Positions 1 through 5,154 of a DNA stretch of 8,044 bases are shown here, in pieces. Position numbers and translations under genes: made by a program. The stretch spans positions 1 to 8,044 of the forward strand of contig CAZJDM010000181.1 in the NCBI GenBank assembly GCA_964544765.1. The letters are read 5' to 3'. The notes beneath the pieces are model-generated. The model was not told the origin of the DNA and ran no database searches. It saw nothing but the letters and a program-made list of their open reading frames with translations. Position 1 is the first letter of the stretch. Every line of letters begins with the position of its first letter. Source of the DNA: CAZJDM01 sp964544765. GTDB taxonomy: Bacteria > Bdellovibrionota_B > Oligoflexia > CAYFLR01.

Positions 1-24
1 GAACCGCCTTGTAGGTGGAAATCA

Positions 25-47
25 AACCACGTTTTTTAAGCGTGGTT
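25..47 (-). terminator. Probable terminator hairpin downstream of the exported protein gene
   Basis: The arms AACCACG (25-31) and CGTGGTT (41-47) are a perfect 7-bp inverted repeat around a 9-base loop. Read on the minus strand, the hairpin lies 27 bases past the stop of the gene at 75-845 and is followed by TGATTT, so the U-run is interrupted and weak. This fits an intrinsic terminator for that gene. A second, weaker hairpin (CCGCC 4-8 with GGTGG 14-18, one G-T pair) lies beyond it. The rest of 1-74 shows no gene. Confidence 0.5.
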
Positions 48-74
48 GTTGATAAGCTTGTTTTAGTAGATTTT

Positions 75-845
75 CTAGAGCGGTGTTTCTATTAGGGATA
101 TGAAGTAAGTATATTCACTTTGTTTTCTAATTCTATTTATAAGATCTGTTGATAAAACCTTTGGTAATGATGCTTGTATGGGGACTCGATTGTTGTTAGT
201 GGGAATAACATCGGATAATATAAAACTATGGTTTTTTAAGCAGTCTTTTAATGGACCATTTTCGGTAAATCGAAATTTATCATTTTTTTCAGGTCCCTCA
301 AATGAATAAACGTGATGCCGAGCATATTTGGTTATCCATTCTCCCAACTGATTTAAATCTTTATAGGTTGGTTTTTCATTCCAAACAGATTTAAGTTTTA
401 ATAGGATGTTCCATAGGGAGCGTGAAGGTTTTTGGAAGGGTTCATTGGTTTGGGCATAATTATTGTAGGTATTGTATGCACGTATTAGAGCATAGATAAT
501 AAGATCTTTGGCTTGATCCCATTGTTCAACTTTCATTGCTAATGTTTGAGTTAACAAGTGAGGTTTTTTTTCTTTCGTTTTGGTAAAATGGTTTTTTAAT
601 AATTTTGCTTGTTTTTCTTGAAGTAAAATTGATTGTAATATGGTTAAGGTTCCCACTCCATCATTATCTATTAGAGTATATTGCTCTTTTGTTCCTTTGG
701 TATTTCCTTTAGTAAAGGAAATCCTTATATTGCCGCTTGGTTCGGATGTGATTTGATCAAGATTTGTAAAATTAATTTTTGCATAAATGTAATTAGATAT
801 AAAACATATAGGTAAGATCGATAATAAGCGCATTATGAAAAGCAT
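75..845 (-). CDS. Exported protein of unknown function, 256 residues
   Basis: I do not recognise this family. The N-terminus is a Sec-type signal peptide: one Arg at residue 6, a hydrophobic stretch over about residues 7-21, and a likely cut after Ala22 (YIYA). Cys14 lies in the hydrophobic core without a lipobox, so it is probably not a lipoprotein. The mature part is Lys- and Asn-rich, with helical-looking stretches at about 66-130 and 143-178 and a single further Cys at 202. No catalytic motif is evident. The frame is open upstream to a GTG at 854, but that GTG overlaps a strong Shine-Dalgarno (AAGGAG, 854-859). I therefore place the start at the ATG at 845, 8 bases after it. It has its own promoter and a hairpin after its stop, so it is probably monocistronic. 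It is likely periplasmic or envelope-associated; its role is unknown. Confidence 0.8.
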   Translation of the reverse strand: MLFIMRLLSILPICFISNYIYAKINFTNLDQITSEPSGNIRISFTKGNTKGTKEQYTLIDNDGVGTLTILQSILLQEKQAKLLKNHFTKTKEKKPHLLTQTLAMKVEQWDQAKDLIIYALIRAYNTYNNYAQTNEPFQKPSRSLWNILLKLKSVWNEKPTYKDLNQLGEWITKYARHHVYSFEGPEKNDKFRFTENGPLKDCLKNHSFILSDVIPTNNNRVPIQASLPKVLSTDLINRIRKQSEYTYFISLIETPL

Positions 846-853
846 ATGGATCA

Positions 854-859
854 CTCCTT
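854..859 (-). promoter_or_regulatory. Ribosome binding site that fixes the start at 845
   Basis: AAGGAG on the minus strand is a near-perfect Shine-Dalgarno, 8 bases from the ATG at 845-843. The longer frame would begin at the GTG at 854-852, which shares a base with this site, so the shorter start is preferred. Confidence 0.75.
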
Positions 860-932
860 AACAAAAGCTGGCAAAGTTAACAACTGTAATCTGATAAGCG
901 TAAAGTCGCGAATCTTTAAATTACATATACGG

Positions 933-961
933 ATTATAAAATTTAGTTTACTATTTTTCAA
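933..961 (-). promoter_or_regulatory. Sigma-70-type promoter of the exported protein gene
   Basis: The minus strand carries TTGAAA (-35, plus-strand 956-961), a 17-base spacer, and a consensus TATAAT (-10, plus-strand 933-938). Spacing is optimal and the -35 matches the consensus at five of six positions. Transcription would start near 926, giving a leader of about 80 bases before the ATG at 845. It lies just past the stop of the hydrolase gene, so the exported protein gene has its own promoter although it follows the hydrolase on the same strand. I see no convincing terminator for the hydrolase gene in 855-990. Confidence 0.65.
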
Positions 962-990
962 CCAATCATTAGATTTTCTGGTGTGATAAG

Positions 991-1797
991 TTAAACTTCA
1001 CAAAAAGAAAAGATTGCTTTTACCAGGGCTTCAGGTTGATCAATGTGGATAAAGTGACCAGCTTGTTTTATTGATTTAATGGAAGCTAAGGGAAAGTATG
1101 TATATATAGATTTATGATGGCTTGGGGTTATATAAGTAGACTTTTCACCAGCCAAAAATAATGTTTTTTGGTTAAAAACATTATTTTTAAAATGCTTGGT
1201 TTTAAGTAATTGATCAAGATGATTTTTAATAGCAGGCAAGTTACATCTCCAATTATAACCTTGCTTAGTTAAATACAAATTAGTGAGTAAGAATGTACTT
1301 AATTGCATAATGTCTTGATAAGGATATAGAGGATCATTGAGTTTGGTAGGTTGTAAATTATCGTTTAATATAGAAAGAGCTTCTTGGCGAGTTTTTATTT
1401 TAGCTAAAGGGATTTTTAACATGGAGTCGATTAATCTATTATAGATATTAGGGTATGTTATGGGAGCGATATCGATAATTATTAATCGATCAATAAGATC
1501 AGGCTTTGCAAAGGCTGTTGACATTGCTATTCTACCTCCCAAGCTGTGGCCAACTAACAAAACAGGTTGGGCGGTATGTTTTTCGATAAAATTAATTGCA
1601 TCAATTTTTAATGAGGAATTGTCAAAATTTGGATGGTGAGGACTTTTTCCATGGTTACGTAAATCAGGTAGAAAAACCTCAAATTTAGAACTTAAAAGCT
1701 TTGCTGAAGGCATTAAATTAGCGCTTGAGGCTAATAAGCCATGGAGGAAAATAAGGGGTGATCCCTTCCCCAATTTATTATATCTGAGTTCCAACAA
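991..1797 (-). CDS. Alpha/beta hydrolase of the YbfF/ABHD11 esterase type
   Basis: This is a cytoplasmic serine esterase-like hydrolase of 268 residues, close to the usual 255-300 for the group. Visible features are the oxyanion-hole HGLLAS (19-24), the DLRNHGKSPH segment (45-54), the nucleophile elbow GHSLGG with Ser85, the IDIAP strand end with Asp109, and the catalytic His248 in AGHFIHIDQPEA. The PSHH stretch (225-228) followed by the AGH block matches my memory of human ABHD11 and E. coli YbfF. Family members cleave short acyl esters or acyl-CoA thioesters in vitro; the natural substrate cannot be told here. After the seventh strand the sequence is GEKSTYI, without an Asp, so Asp109 is the likelier acid. 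The frame opens only 9 bases before a TTG TTG pair, so initiation must be at TTG (1797 or 1794). No Shine-Dalgarno precedes it. A small membrane peptide gene ends 21 bases upstream, suggesting cotranscription and perhaps coupled translation. Confidence 0.88.
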   Translation of the reverse strand: MLELRYNKLGKGSPLIFLHGLLASSANLMPSAKLLSSKFEVFLPDLRNHGKSPHHPNFDNSSLKIDAINFIEKHTAQPVLLVGHSLGGRIAMSTAFAKPDLIDRLIIIDIAPITYPNIYNRLIDSMLKIPLAKIKTRQEALSILNDNLQPTKLNDPLYPYQDIMQLSTFLLTNLYLTKQGYNWRCNLPAIKNHLDQLLKTKHFKNNVFNQKTLFLAGEKSTYITPSHHKSIYTYFPLASIKSIKQAGHFIHIDQPEALVKAIFSFCEV

Positions 1798-1818
1798 TCT
1801 AATTTAGAGTTTGAGTTG

Positions 1819-1899
1819 TTATGATAATGCGACTACAATAACAACAACTACTAATAAAAACGATAACAAAAATGGAGAAGTACGCTTGGCTTTTTTCAT
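1819..1899 (-). CDS. Predicted 26-residue single-helix membrane peptide
   Basis: A short frame begins with ATG (1899-1897) and ends with TAA (1821-1819). It encodes a basic N-terminus (MKKAKRTSP), then an uninterrupted hydrophobic stretch rich in Leu and Val (about residues 10-25), ending LS. That is a single membrane helix, probably with the N-terminus in the cytoplasm by the positive-inside rule. A Shine-Dalgarno-like GGAG (1907-1910) lies 7 bases before the ATG, and a plausible promoter lies 40-67 bases upstream. It precedes the hydrolase gene by 21 bases on the same strand and in the same frame, separated by two in-frame TAA codons. It could be a small membrane protein, a toxin-like hydrophobic peptide or a translated leader. 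I do not recognise the family. The initiation signals make it more credible than a chance frame. Confidence 0.6.
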   Translation of the reverse strand: MKKAKRTSPFLLSFLLVVVVIVVALS

Positions 1900-1918
1900 C
1901 AAAATGCTCCAACAAAAT

Positions 1919-1934
1919 TTCTAATTAATTAGAA
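1919..1934. repeat. Perfect 16-bp palindrome downstream of the -10 box
   Basis: TTCTAATTAATTAGAA is its own reverse complement with no spacer. On the minus strand it starts 4 bases after the -10 box (1939-1944), so it covers the expected transcription start and first leader bases. That position suits a repressor operator. The low GC content makes A/T-only palindromes commoner, but this one contains symmetric C and G bases. Confidence 0.55.
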
Positions 1935-1938
1935 GGAT

Positions 1939-1966
1939 TTTATAATCTATTTTGCGATAGATTCAA
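1939..1966 (-). promoter_or_regulatory. Sigma-70-type promoter for the membrane peptide and hydrolase
   Basis: On the minus strand, TTGAAT (plus-strand 1961-1966) is followed after 16 bases by TATAAA (plus-strand 1939-1944). A run of eight A (minus strand, 1969-1976) sits two bases upstream of the -35 and could act as an UP element. Transcription would start near 1932, about 33 bases before the peptide ATG at 1899. Confidence 0.5.
1944..1963. promoter_or_regulatory. 7-bp inverted repeat inside the promoter spacer
   Basis: AATCTAT (1944-1950) and ATAGATT (1957-1963) form perfect arms around TTTGCG. The element fills the spacer of the minus-strand promoter and touches both boxes, as an operator would. 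Read on the plus strand it is followed after five bases by eight T (1969-1976), so it could also act as a weak terminator. No plus-strand gene upstream would need one. Confidence 0.45.
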
Positions 1967-1998
1967 GCTTTTTTTTACGATAAAGAGAGGGTAAGGGA

Positions 1999-2004
1999 TA
2001 TAAT
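1999..2004 (+). promoter_or_regulatory. Possible -10 box for the lipoprotein operon
   Basis: A perfect TATAAT lies 70 bases before the ATG at 2075. No good -35 is found at the usual distance: TACGAT (1976-1981) has the right spacing but matches poorly. The promoter may therefore be weak or activator-dependent. Transcription would begin near 2011. Confidence 0.35.
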
Positions 2005-2041
2005 GGTTATGATGAAGGCATCTGAAGACTTATTAAAATAA

Positions 2042-2081
2042 GATAGTTAATAATGTAATGAGAGAGTTAATAATATGATGT
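2042..2081 (+). repeat. 20-bp imperfect tandem duplication at the lipoprotein start
   Basis: Bases 2042-2061 and 2062-2081 agree at 16 of 20 positions, with an identical 10-base core AGTTAATAAT at 2045-2054 and 2065-2074. The second copy carries the purine-rich GAGAG and the ATG ATG start. The first copy has only an ATG TAA. It may be a duplicated initiation region or a pair of binding sites two helical turns apart. Confidence 0.5.
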
Positions 2082-2665
2082 ATAAACTTATTATCTTGGG
2101 ATTGATAATATTTTCGAATGGATGTTTCTCTACGTCTTTTGATCATTCAGGTAAAGGGAGGGCCTATATTAATAAGAAACCCTTTCAAAAAAGGTTGTCT
2201 CTTTTCAAAAAAGAACAAACTTTTATTTTATCTGAAGTTCATAAACGAGTTCTAAAAGGAAAAATAAAATATGCAAAAAGCCCATTTGCCAGTGGGTTAC
2301 CCCCTTATTATAAATATGTTTGGAGATATTATCATGGGCAATATAAAATAGTTGGCAACGATATCGTATTTAATATTTTGTATCAAGCCAATAAAACTGA
2401 TGTTTATGATAAAAAAGAAAGATTATTAGGAACTATCCCAGAACCAGAGATTAATTATGAAAACCCCATCATTATTCGTGGAAAGGTGGTTGTATTTAAT
2501 GATAAGCGTTTAGAACTTAAATTTGAAGGAAATCGTTGTCAAGCACCAACAGAAATTCCTAACAGGTTATTAAAAAATTACACACCATGCTCATTAAGTG
2601 GTAGGTATATTTATAATTTTTTATATCTGGTTGATAACAATGGATTTAGGGTTTGGAAGAATTAG
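2075..2665 (+). CDS. Lipoprotein of unknown function, 196 residues
   Basis: The first 16 residues (MMYK then a Leu/Ile-rich core) lead to a lipobox-like SNGC with Cys17. Cleavage by signal peptidase II and lipidation are likely, although the -3 Ser and -2 Asn are not the commonest residues. Phe18 at +2 gives no inner-membrane retention signal, so outer-membrane sorting is plausible. The mature protein is basic and Tyr-rich. Its second half looks beta-rich (about 88-150), and Cys155 and Cys172 could form a disulfide. I recognise no family. Two ATG codons (2075, 2078) are possible starts; a purine-rich GAGAG (2062-2066) lies 8 bases before the first. The gene ends four bases before the next lipoprotein start, so the two are almost certainly cotranscribed and may work together at the envelope. 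Confidence 0.8.
   Translation: MMYKLIILGLIIFSNGCFSTSFDHSGKGRAYINKKPFQKRLSLFKKEQTFILSEVHKRVLKGKIKYAKSPFASGLPPYYKYVWRYYHGQYKIVGNDIVFNILYQANKTDVYDKKERLLGTIPEPEINYENPIIIRGKVVVFNDKRLELKFEGNRCQAPTEIPNRLLKNYTPCSLSGRYIYNFLYLVDNNGFRVWKN
2655..2660 (+). promoter_or_regulatory. Ribosome binding site that fixes the start at 2670
   Basis: GGAAGA lies 9 bases before the ATG at 2670 and inside the last codons of the upstream gene. A longer frame reaches back to an ATG at 2598 but would overlap the upstream gene by 68 bases and bury the signal peptide. The 2670 start gives a proper lipoprotein signal, so it is preferred. Confidence 0.7.
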
Positions 2666-2669
2666 TTTT

Positions 2670-3947
2670 ATGAACAAGAAATTATATTCATATCTAATAG
2701 TTAGTTTGTTTATTGCTGGTTGTGTTCGGAAAGTAAAAAATGATGGAAATTTTTTACCTCCCGGTCATGAATTAATGCAAAAACATACTATAGAAGATTT
2801 GGTTTTACAAAAGTTAAGGAAAAAATACTTATTAACCCCAGAACCTCAACAGCCAACAGAACAAGAAGTTGATACATATATAAAATCTATATGGAAACAA
2901 ACTAATACTTCTTTACATCAAGAAAGTGGTGGAATTGAAGCAGTGAATAGTAAAACTGGAGCTACATCTAATCTAATGTATACTGACAGTCAGGTATTAG
3001 CCAGATTAATTGTAAATAGTAGTAAGTGTTTGGGATTGGATGTTTTTATCTTTACAGCTTTGATTAGAGAAGAATCTGCTTTTGGTCATAGTGTAAATTC
3101 AGAAGGGCAATTAAAACCAATTGTCAACCTACAAGACCATATGATTCAAATTGTAGATAGATTGTTGGGTAAAAAGACTGCTAAAAATACGATTTTAATC
3201 GAATCCGATGAAAAGTTTGGTGATTATTTAGGTTCTGGAGTATTGGTCAAAGCAACTGTTTCTGTCCCAGTTTATTTTAAAAATTCTTTTCAACAATGTA
3301 TGAATAAAACAGTTCATTGGGAGGGGAAAAGTCGAGATGATATTCAAATGATAATGTATAGCGCGATCTTTTTTAAGTATCTATTGCTTTTGTTTGATAA
3401 CAATGAGAAGCAATATGGAGGAATATATTATAAAGCGTTATATCATTACAATAATAATAAAAGGGTAGCTTATTTTGGTCCCCAATATGGTGAGTTACAA
3501 GCTAGTGAATATTTTCGTCAAATTATAATGTATTATCATGTTAGAGGTATAGCTACCAGTAAGCGCCCTAAAGGTTTGTTAATTTATCCTAATACCAATC
3601 ATGTGGCACTATGCCCCATCTTTTGTAAGGTAGACGACTGTAAAGATCTGTATTTTGTGACGCAAGACAATTTACTGGTTAGATGTAGTTCTGTTAATAA
3701 AAGAGGTAAATTAGGTGCTACCATTGATATAAATAATAACCAAAAACTGACCCTATGGAGTGAGCAACTAGTAATAGTTAAAGAAATTAAGAGGGTGAGG
3801 ATTGGTCATCAATTAAGCCGTTGGGGTAAAATTGTATTAAAATCATCTGATGATAGATGGAACTTTTTTGATTGCGAAGATAATAGATGGGTAAATATGC
3901 GCTATTTGAAGCCAGTATTAGGTAGTCATCTAGACTTTTCTCACTGA
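2670..3947 (+). CDS. Lipoprotein with a lytic transglycosylase-like domain, 425 residues
   Basis: The signal peptide MNKKLYSYLIVSLFIAGC has a good lipobox (IAGC, Cys18), with Val19 at +2. After a polar linker (about 20-105), residues 108-140 read as the start of a lysozyme-like SLT fold: a helix ending in ALIREESAF, where Glu135 of the Glu-Ser pair matches the catalytic Glu of soluble lytic transglycosylases. Further on, ALYHYNNNKRVAYFG (256-270) resembles the conserved Tyr-Asn substrate-groove motif. The usual GLMQ motif after the catalytic Glu is absent, being replaced by GQLKPIVNL, and the spacing is longer, so this is a divergent member. The C-terminal part (about 302-425) has clustered Cys (315, 319, 324, 339, 402) and WGKIVL...RWNFF...RWVNMRYL, which may be SH3-like and bind the cell wall. 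If active it would cut peptidoglycan in the periplasm. It follows an unknown lipoprotein gene by four bases. Confidence 0.65.
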   Translation: MNKKLYSYLIVSLFIAGCVRKVKNDGNFLPPGHELMQKHTIEDLVLQKLRKKYLLTPEPQQPTEQEVDTYIKSIWKQTNTSLHQESGGIEAVNSKTGATSNLMYTDSQVLARLIVNSSKCLGLDVFIFTALIREESAFGHSVNSEGQLKPIVNLQDHMIQIVDRLLGKKTAKNTILIESDEKFGDYLGSGVLVKATVSVPVYFKNSFQQCMNKTVHWEGKSRDDIQMIMYSAIFFKYLLLLFDNNEKQYGGIYYKALYHYNNNKRVAYFGPQYGELQASEYFRQIIMYYHVRGIATSKRPKGLLIYPNTNHVALCPIFCKVDDCKDLYFVTQDNLLVRCSSVNKRGKLGATIDINNNQKLTLWSEQLVIVKEIKRVRIGHQLSRWGKIVLKSSDDRWNFFDCEDNRWVNMRYLKPVLGSHLDFSH

Positions 3948-3973
3948 GATATTGAGATATCCTTAATATGGCG

Positions 3974-3995
3974 AGCGGCTAGCGGCTGAAGGCCG
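3974..3995. repeat. GC-rich tandem 7-mer and hairpin between convergent genes
   Basis: AGCGGCT occurs twice in direct tandem (3974-3980, 3981-3987). The second copy pairs with GGCCG (3991-3995) in a 5-bp hairpin with a GAA loop and one G-T pair. An outer TAGC (3980-3983) can also pair with GCTA (4003-4006), which includes the stop codon of the minus-strand gene. It may help end transcription from both sides, but there is no U-run. A weaker A/T arm pair, GATAT (3948-3952) and ATATC (3957-3961), lies just after the lipoprotein stop. Confidence 0.4.
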
Positions 3996-4003
3996 TAATT
4001 GGG

Positions 4004-4927
4004 CTACTTCTTAAGTAAATAATCCTTTAGGCGATTGTTTACCAAGCCCTTAGATACCCAGAATAACTCAGCTAATTGGGTTACAATATCCATAGAAATA
4101 TCAAGCTTTTCGACTTCGTTTTGTAATAAATTATCTGGGATTAATACATTAGAAGCAAAAATATTAGCTTGAATATCTTCTATTTTAGTTAATTGGCCCC
4201 AACCAGAAGCAGTTAGTTTATCTTTGTATAAATAAATACGAGCAAATTCTTTTGCAATGAGGAAGCGTAAATAAGGCTTCATTTCTGGTGATCTGTATTG
4301 AATAGTATATTTATTGCCCTTTTTTTGCACCGCAGTATGTGAATTAAGATTTTCAACTGGCTCTAATGCAATATCAGGATAAAAACTAATTAGTTCTGGT
4401 AAATAGACTGGAGCTTCTTTAATATTTCCTTTTTTGGATACTTCTTTTAAAGTAGAATCGATTTTTTCTCTTTTGATATCAAACATTTCTTCGAAAGAAT
4501 TTGAGGCTCCACTACGATGTCCCCATCTTTGTGGATTTCTAAAATATTCTTTTTTCATGGAGTCGATATAGTCTTGGTTTAAATTAAAATCTCCATAGCC
4601 TTCATATTCAAAAAGAGCCTCTTCAAGTCCTACTTTTCCGCTAGTTATATCAATGATTAGCTTTTCATCTACACTTAGATGGTCAGCTATAGCTTTTATG
4701 GTTGGAAGGGCCTTAATGTTCTTTTTTCCTTTTTTCCAATGGCTACAATCAGCGGGGTCGTATCCTAGAATGGCGCCAACGTCTTGGTCTATTACTTTAA
4801 CATTACCACTATACTTAATAGCAAGCGCCTTCTTACAGAATTGGAACAGTGTTGCCGAATGAGCATACTTTTGTGCTTCTACGCCTTTTACTTTAGATTC
4901 TTGCTTTTGAATTGACTTAGACTCCAT
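4004..4927 (-). CDS. Xre-type helix-turn-helix regulator with a degenerate ImmA/IrrE domain
   Basis: This is a 307-residue probable transcription regulator. Residues 25-100 form an Xre-like DNA-binding domain; the core VKVIDQDVGAILGYDPADCS with the WKKGKKN that follows (64-70) fits the recognition-helix region. After a linker, residues 171-280 follow the ImmA/IrrE layout: PVYLPELISFYP, a short strand (KYTIQYRS), a helix that normally holds HExxH, then DIQANIFASNVLIPDNLL, matching the usual EAxxFAxxLLMP block. The zinc motif is lost: the site reads AKEFAR, so the His are Lys226 and Arg230 and only Glu227 remains. It is therefore probably not a protease but a sensor or dimerisation domain. ImmA-type proteases act by cutting repressors; fused forms often control stress, mobile-element or toxin-antitoxin genes. 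The start at 4927 follows a good AGAAGGA (4935-4941) by 7 bases. The target is unknown; autoregulation is plausible. Confidence 0.78.
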   Translation of the reverse strand: MESKSIQKQESKVKGVEAQKYAHSATLFQFCKKALAIKYSGNVKVIDQDVGAILGYDPADCSHWKKGKKNIKALPTIKAIADHLSVDEKLIIDITSGKVGLEEALFEYEGYGDFNLNQDYIDSMKKEYFRNPQRWGHRSGASNSFEEMFDIKREKIDSTLKEVSKKGNIKEAPVYLPELISFYPDIALEPVENLNSHTAVQKKGNKYTIQYRSPEMKPYLRFLIAKEFARIYLYKDKLTASGWGQLTKIEDIQANIFASNVLIPDNLLQNEVEKLDISMDIVTQLAELFWVSKGLVNNRLKDYLLKK

Positions 4928-4978
4928 AAATCCATCCTTCTTTCTTCATGTACTTTAAAACGAAATAAACAAAGATAC

Positions 4979-5006
4979 TTTATAATTACAAAATTAACAC
5001 AACCAA
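4979..5006 (-). promoter_or_regulatory. Candidate promoter of the Xre/ImmA-like regulator
   Basis: On the minus strand, TTGGTT (plus-strand 5001-5006) and TATAAA (plus-strand 4979-4984) are 16 bases apart. The -35 is weak. It lies inside an AACC-six bases-GGTT symmetric element (5001-5014), which could let a regulator, perhaps the gene product itself, compete with RNA polymerase. Confidence 0.35.
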
Positions 5007-5063
5007 TTTAGGTTTTTCGGTTGCTATCTTCTAACTTTAGCCCCAGTTCGTAACAAAATTTTA

Positions 5064-5073
5064 GACTATAGTC
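5064..5073. repeat. 10-bp palindrome upstream of the regulator gene
   Basis: GACTATAGTC is a perfect palindrome about 140 bases upstream of the regulator start. Beside it, AAATTGGTT (5091-5099) is the exact inverse of AACCAATTT at 5001-5009. These may be binding sites, but short AT-rich symmetry arises readily by chance. Confidence 0.3.
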
Positions 5074-5123
5074 AAGGTCTTTCCAAGAAAAAATTGGTTT
5101 GATTTTGACAAATTTTTACAATT

Positions 5124-5150
5124 TAAAAAAAGTAACCTATTTGGTAACTT
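5124..5150 (-). terminator. Intrinsic terminator of dnaE
   Basis: On the minus strand, AAGTTACC (plus-strand 5143-5150) and GGTTACTT (plus-strand 5130-5137) pair over eight positions with one internal U-U mismatch and a 5-base loop. A run of T on the minus strand (plus-strand 5125-5131) overlaps the hairpin base and continues past it. The hairpin begins 4 bases after the dnaE stop, so dnaE transcription probably ends here, separating it from the regulator gene. Confidence 0.7.
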
Positions 5151-5154
5151 AAAA

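Noticed and set aside
991..1899. A single longer hydrolase gene joined to the membrane peptide as an N-terminal anchor
   Set aside because: The two are in the same frame but separated by two in-frame TAA codons (1819-1821 and 1804-1806), and the hydrolase aligns with its family from its own start.
2003..2041. Short plus-strand frame (12 codons) in the lipoprotein leader
   Set aside because: Its ATG overlaps the -10 box, so it would precede the expected transcript start, and its composition is unremarkable.
2058..2078. Six-codon frame overlapping the lipoprotein start
   Set aside because: It has no ribosome binding site and is explained by the tandem duplication of the start region.
2598..2669. 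Longer N-terminus for the transglycosylase-like lipoprotein
   Set aside because: It would overlap the upstream gene by 68 bases, has no ribosome binding site, and would bury a well-formed lipoprotein signal that starts at 2670.
4653..4862. Plus-strand 69-codon open frame
   Set aside because: It lies wholly antisense within the helix-turn-helix coding region of the regulator, whose domain match is clear. It is a shadow frame.
5105..5127. Plus-strand TTGACA that looks like a -35 box
   Set aside because: No -10 box follows at a usable distance and no plus-strand gene lies downstream; the A-run belongs to the dnaE terminator.
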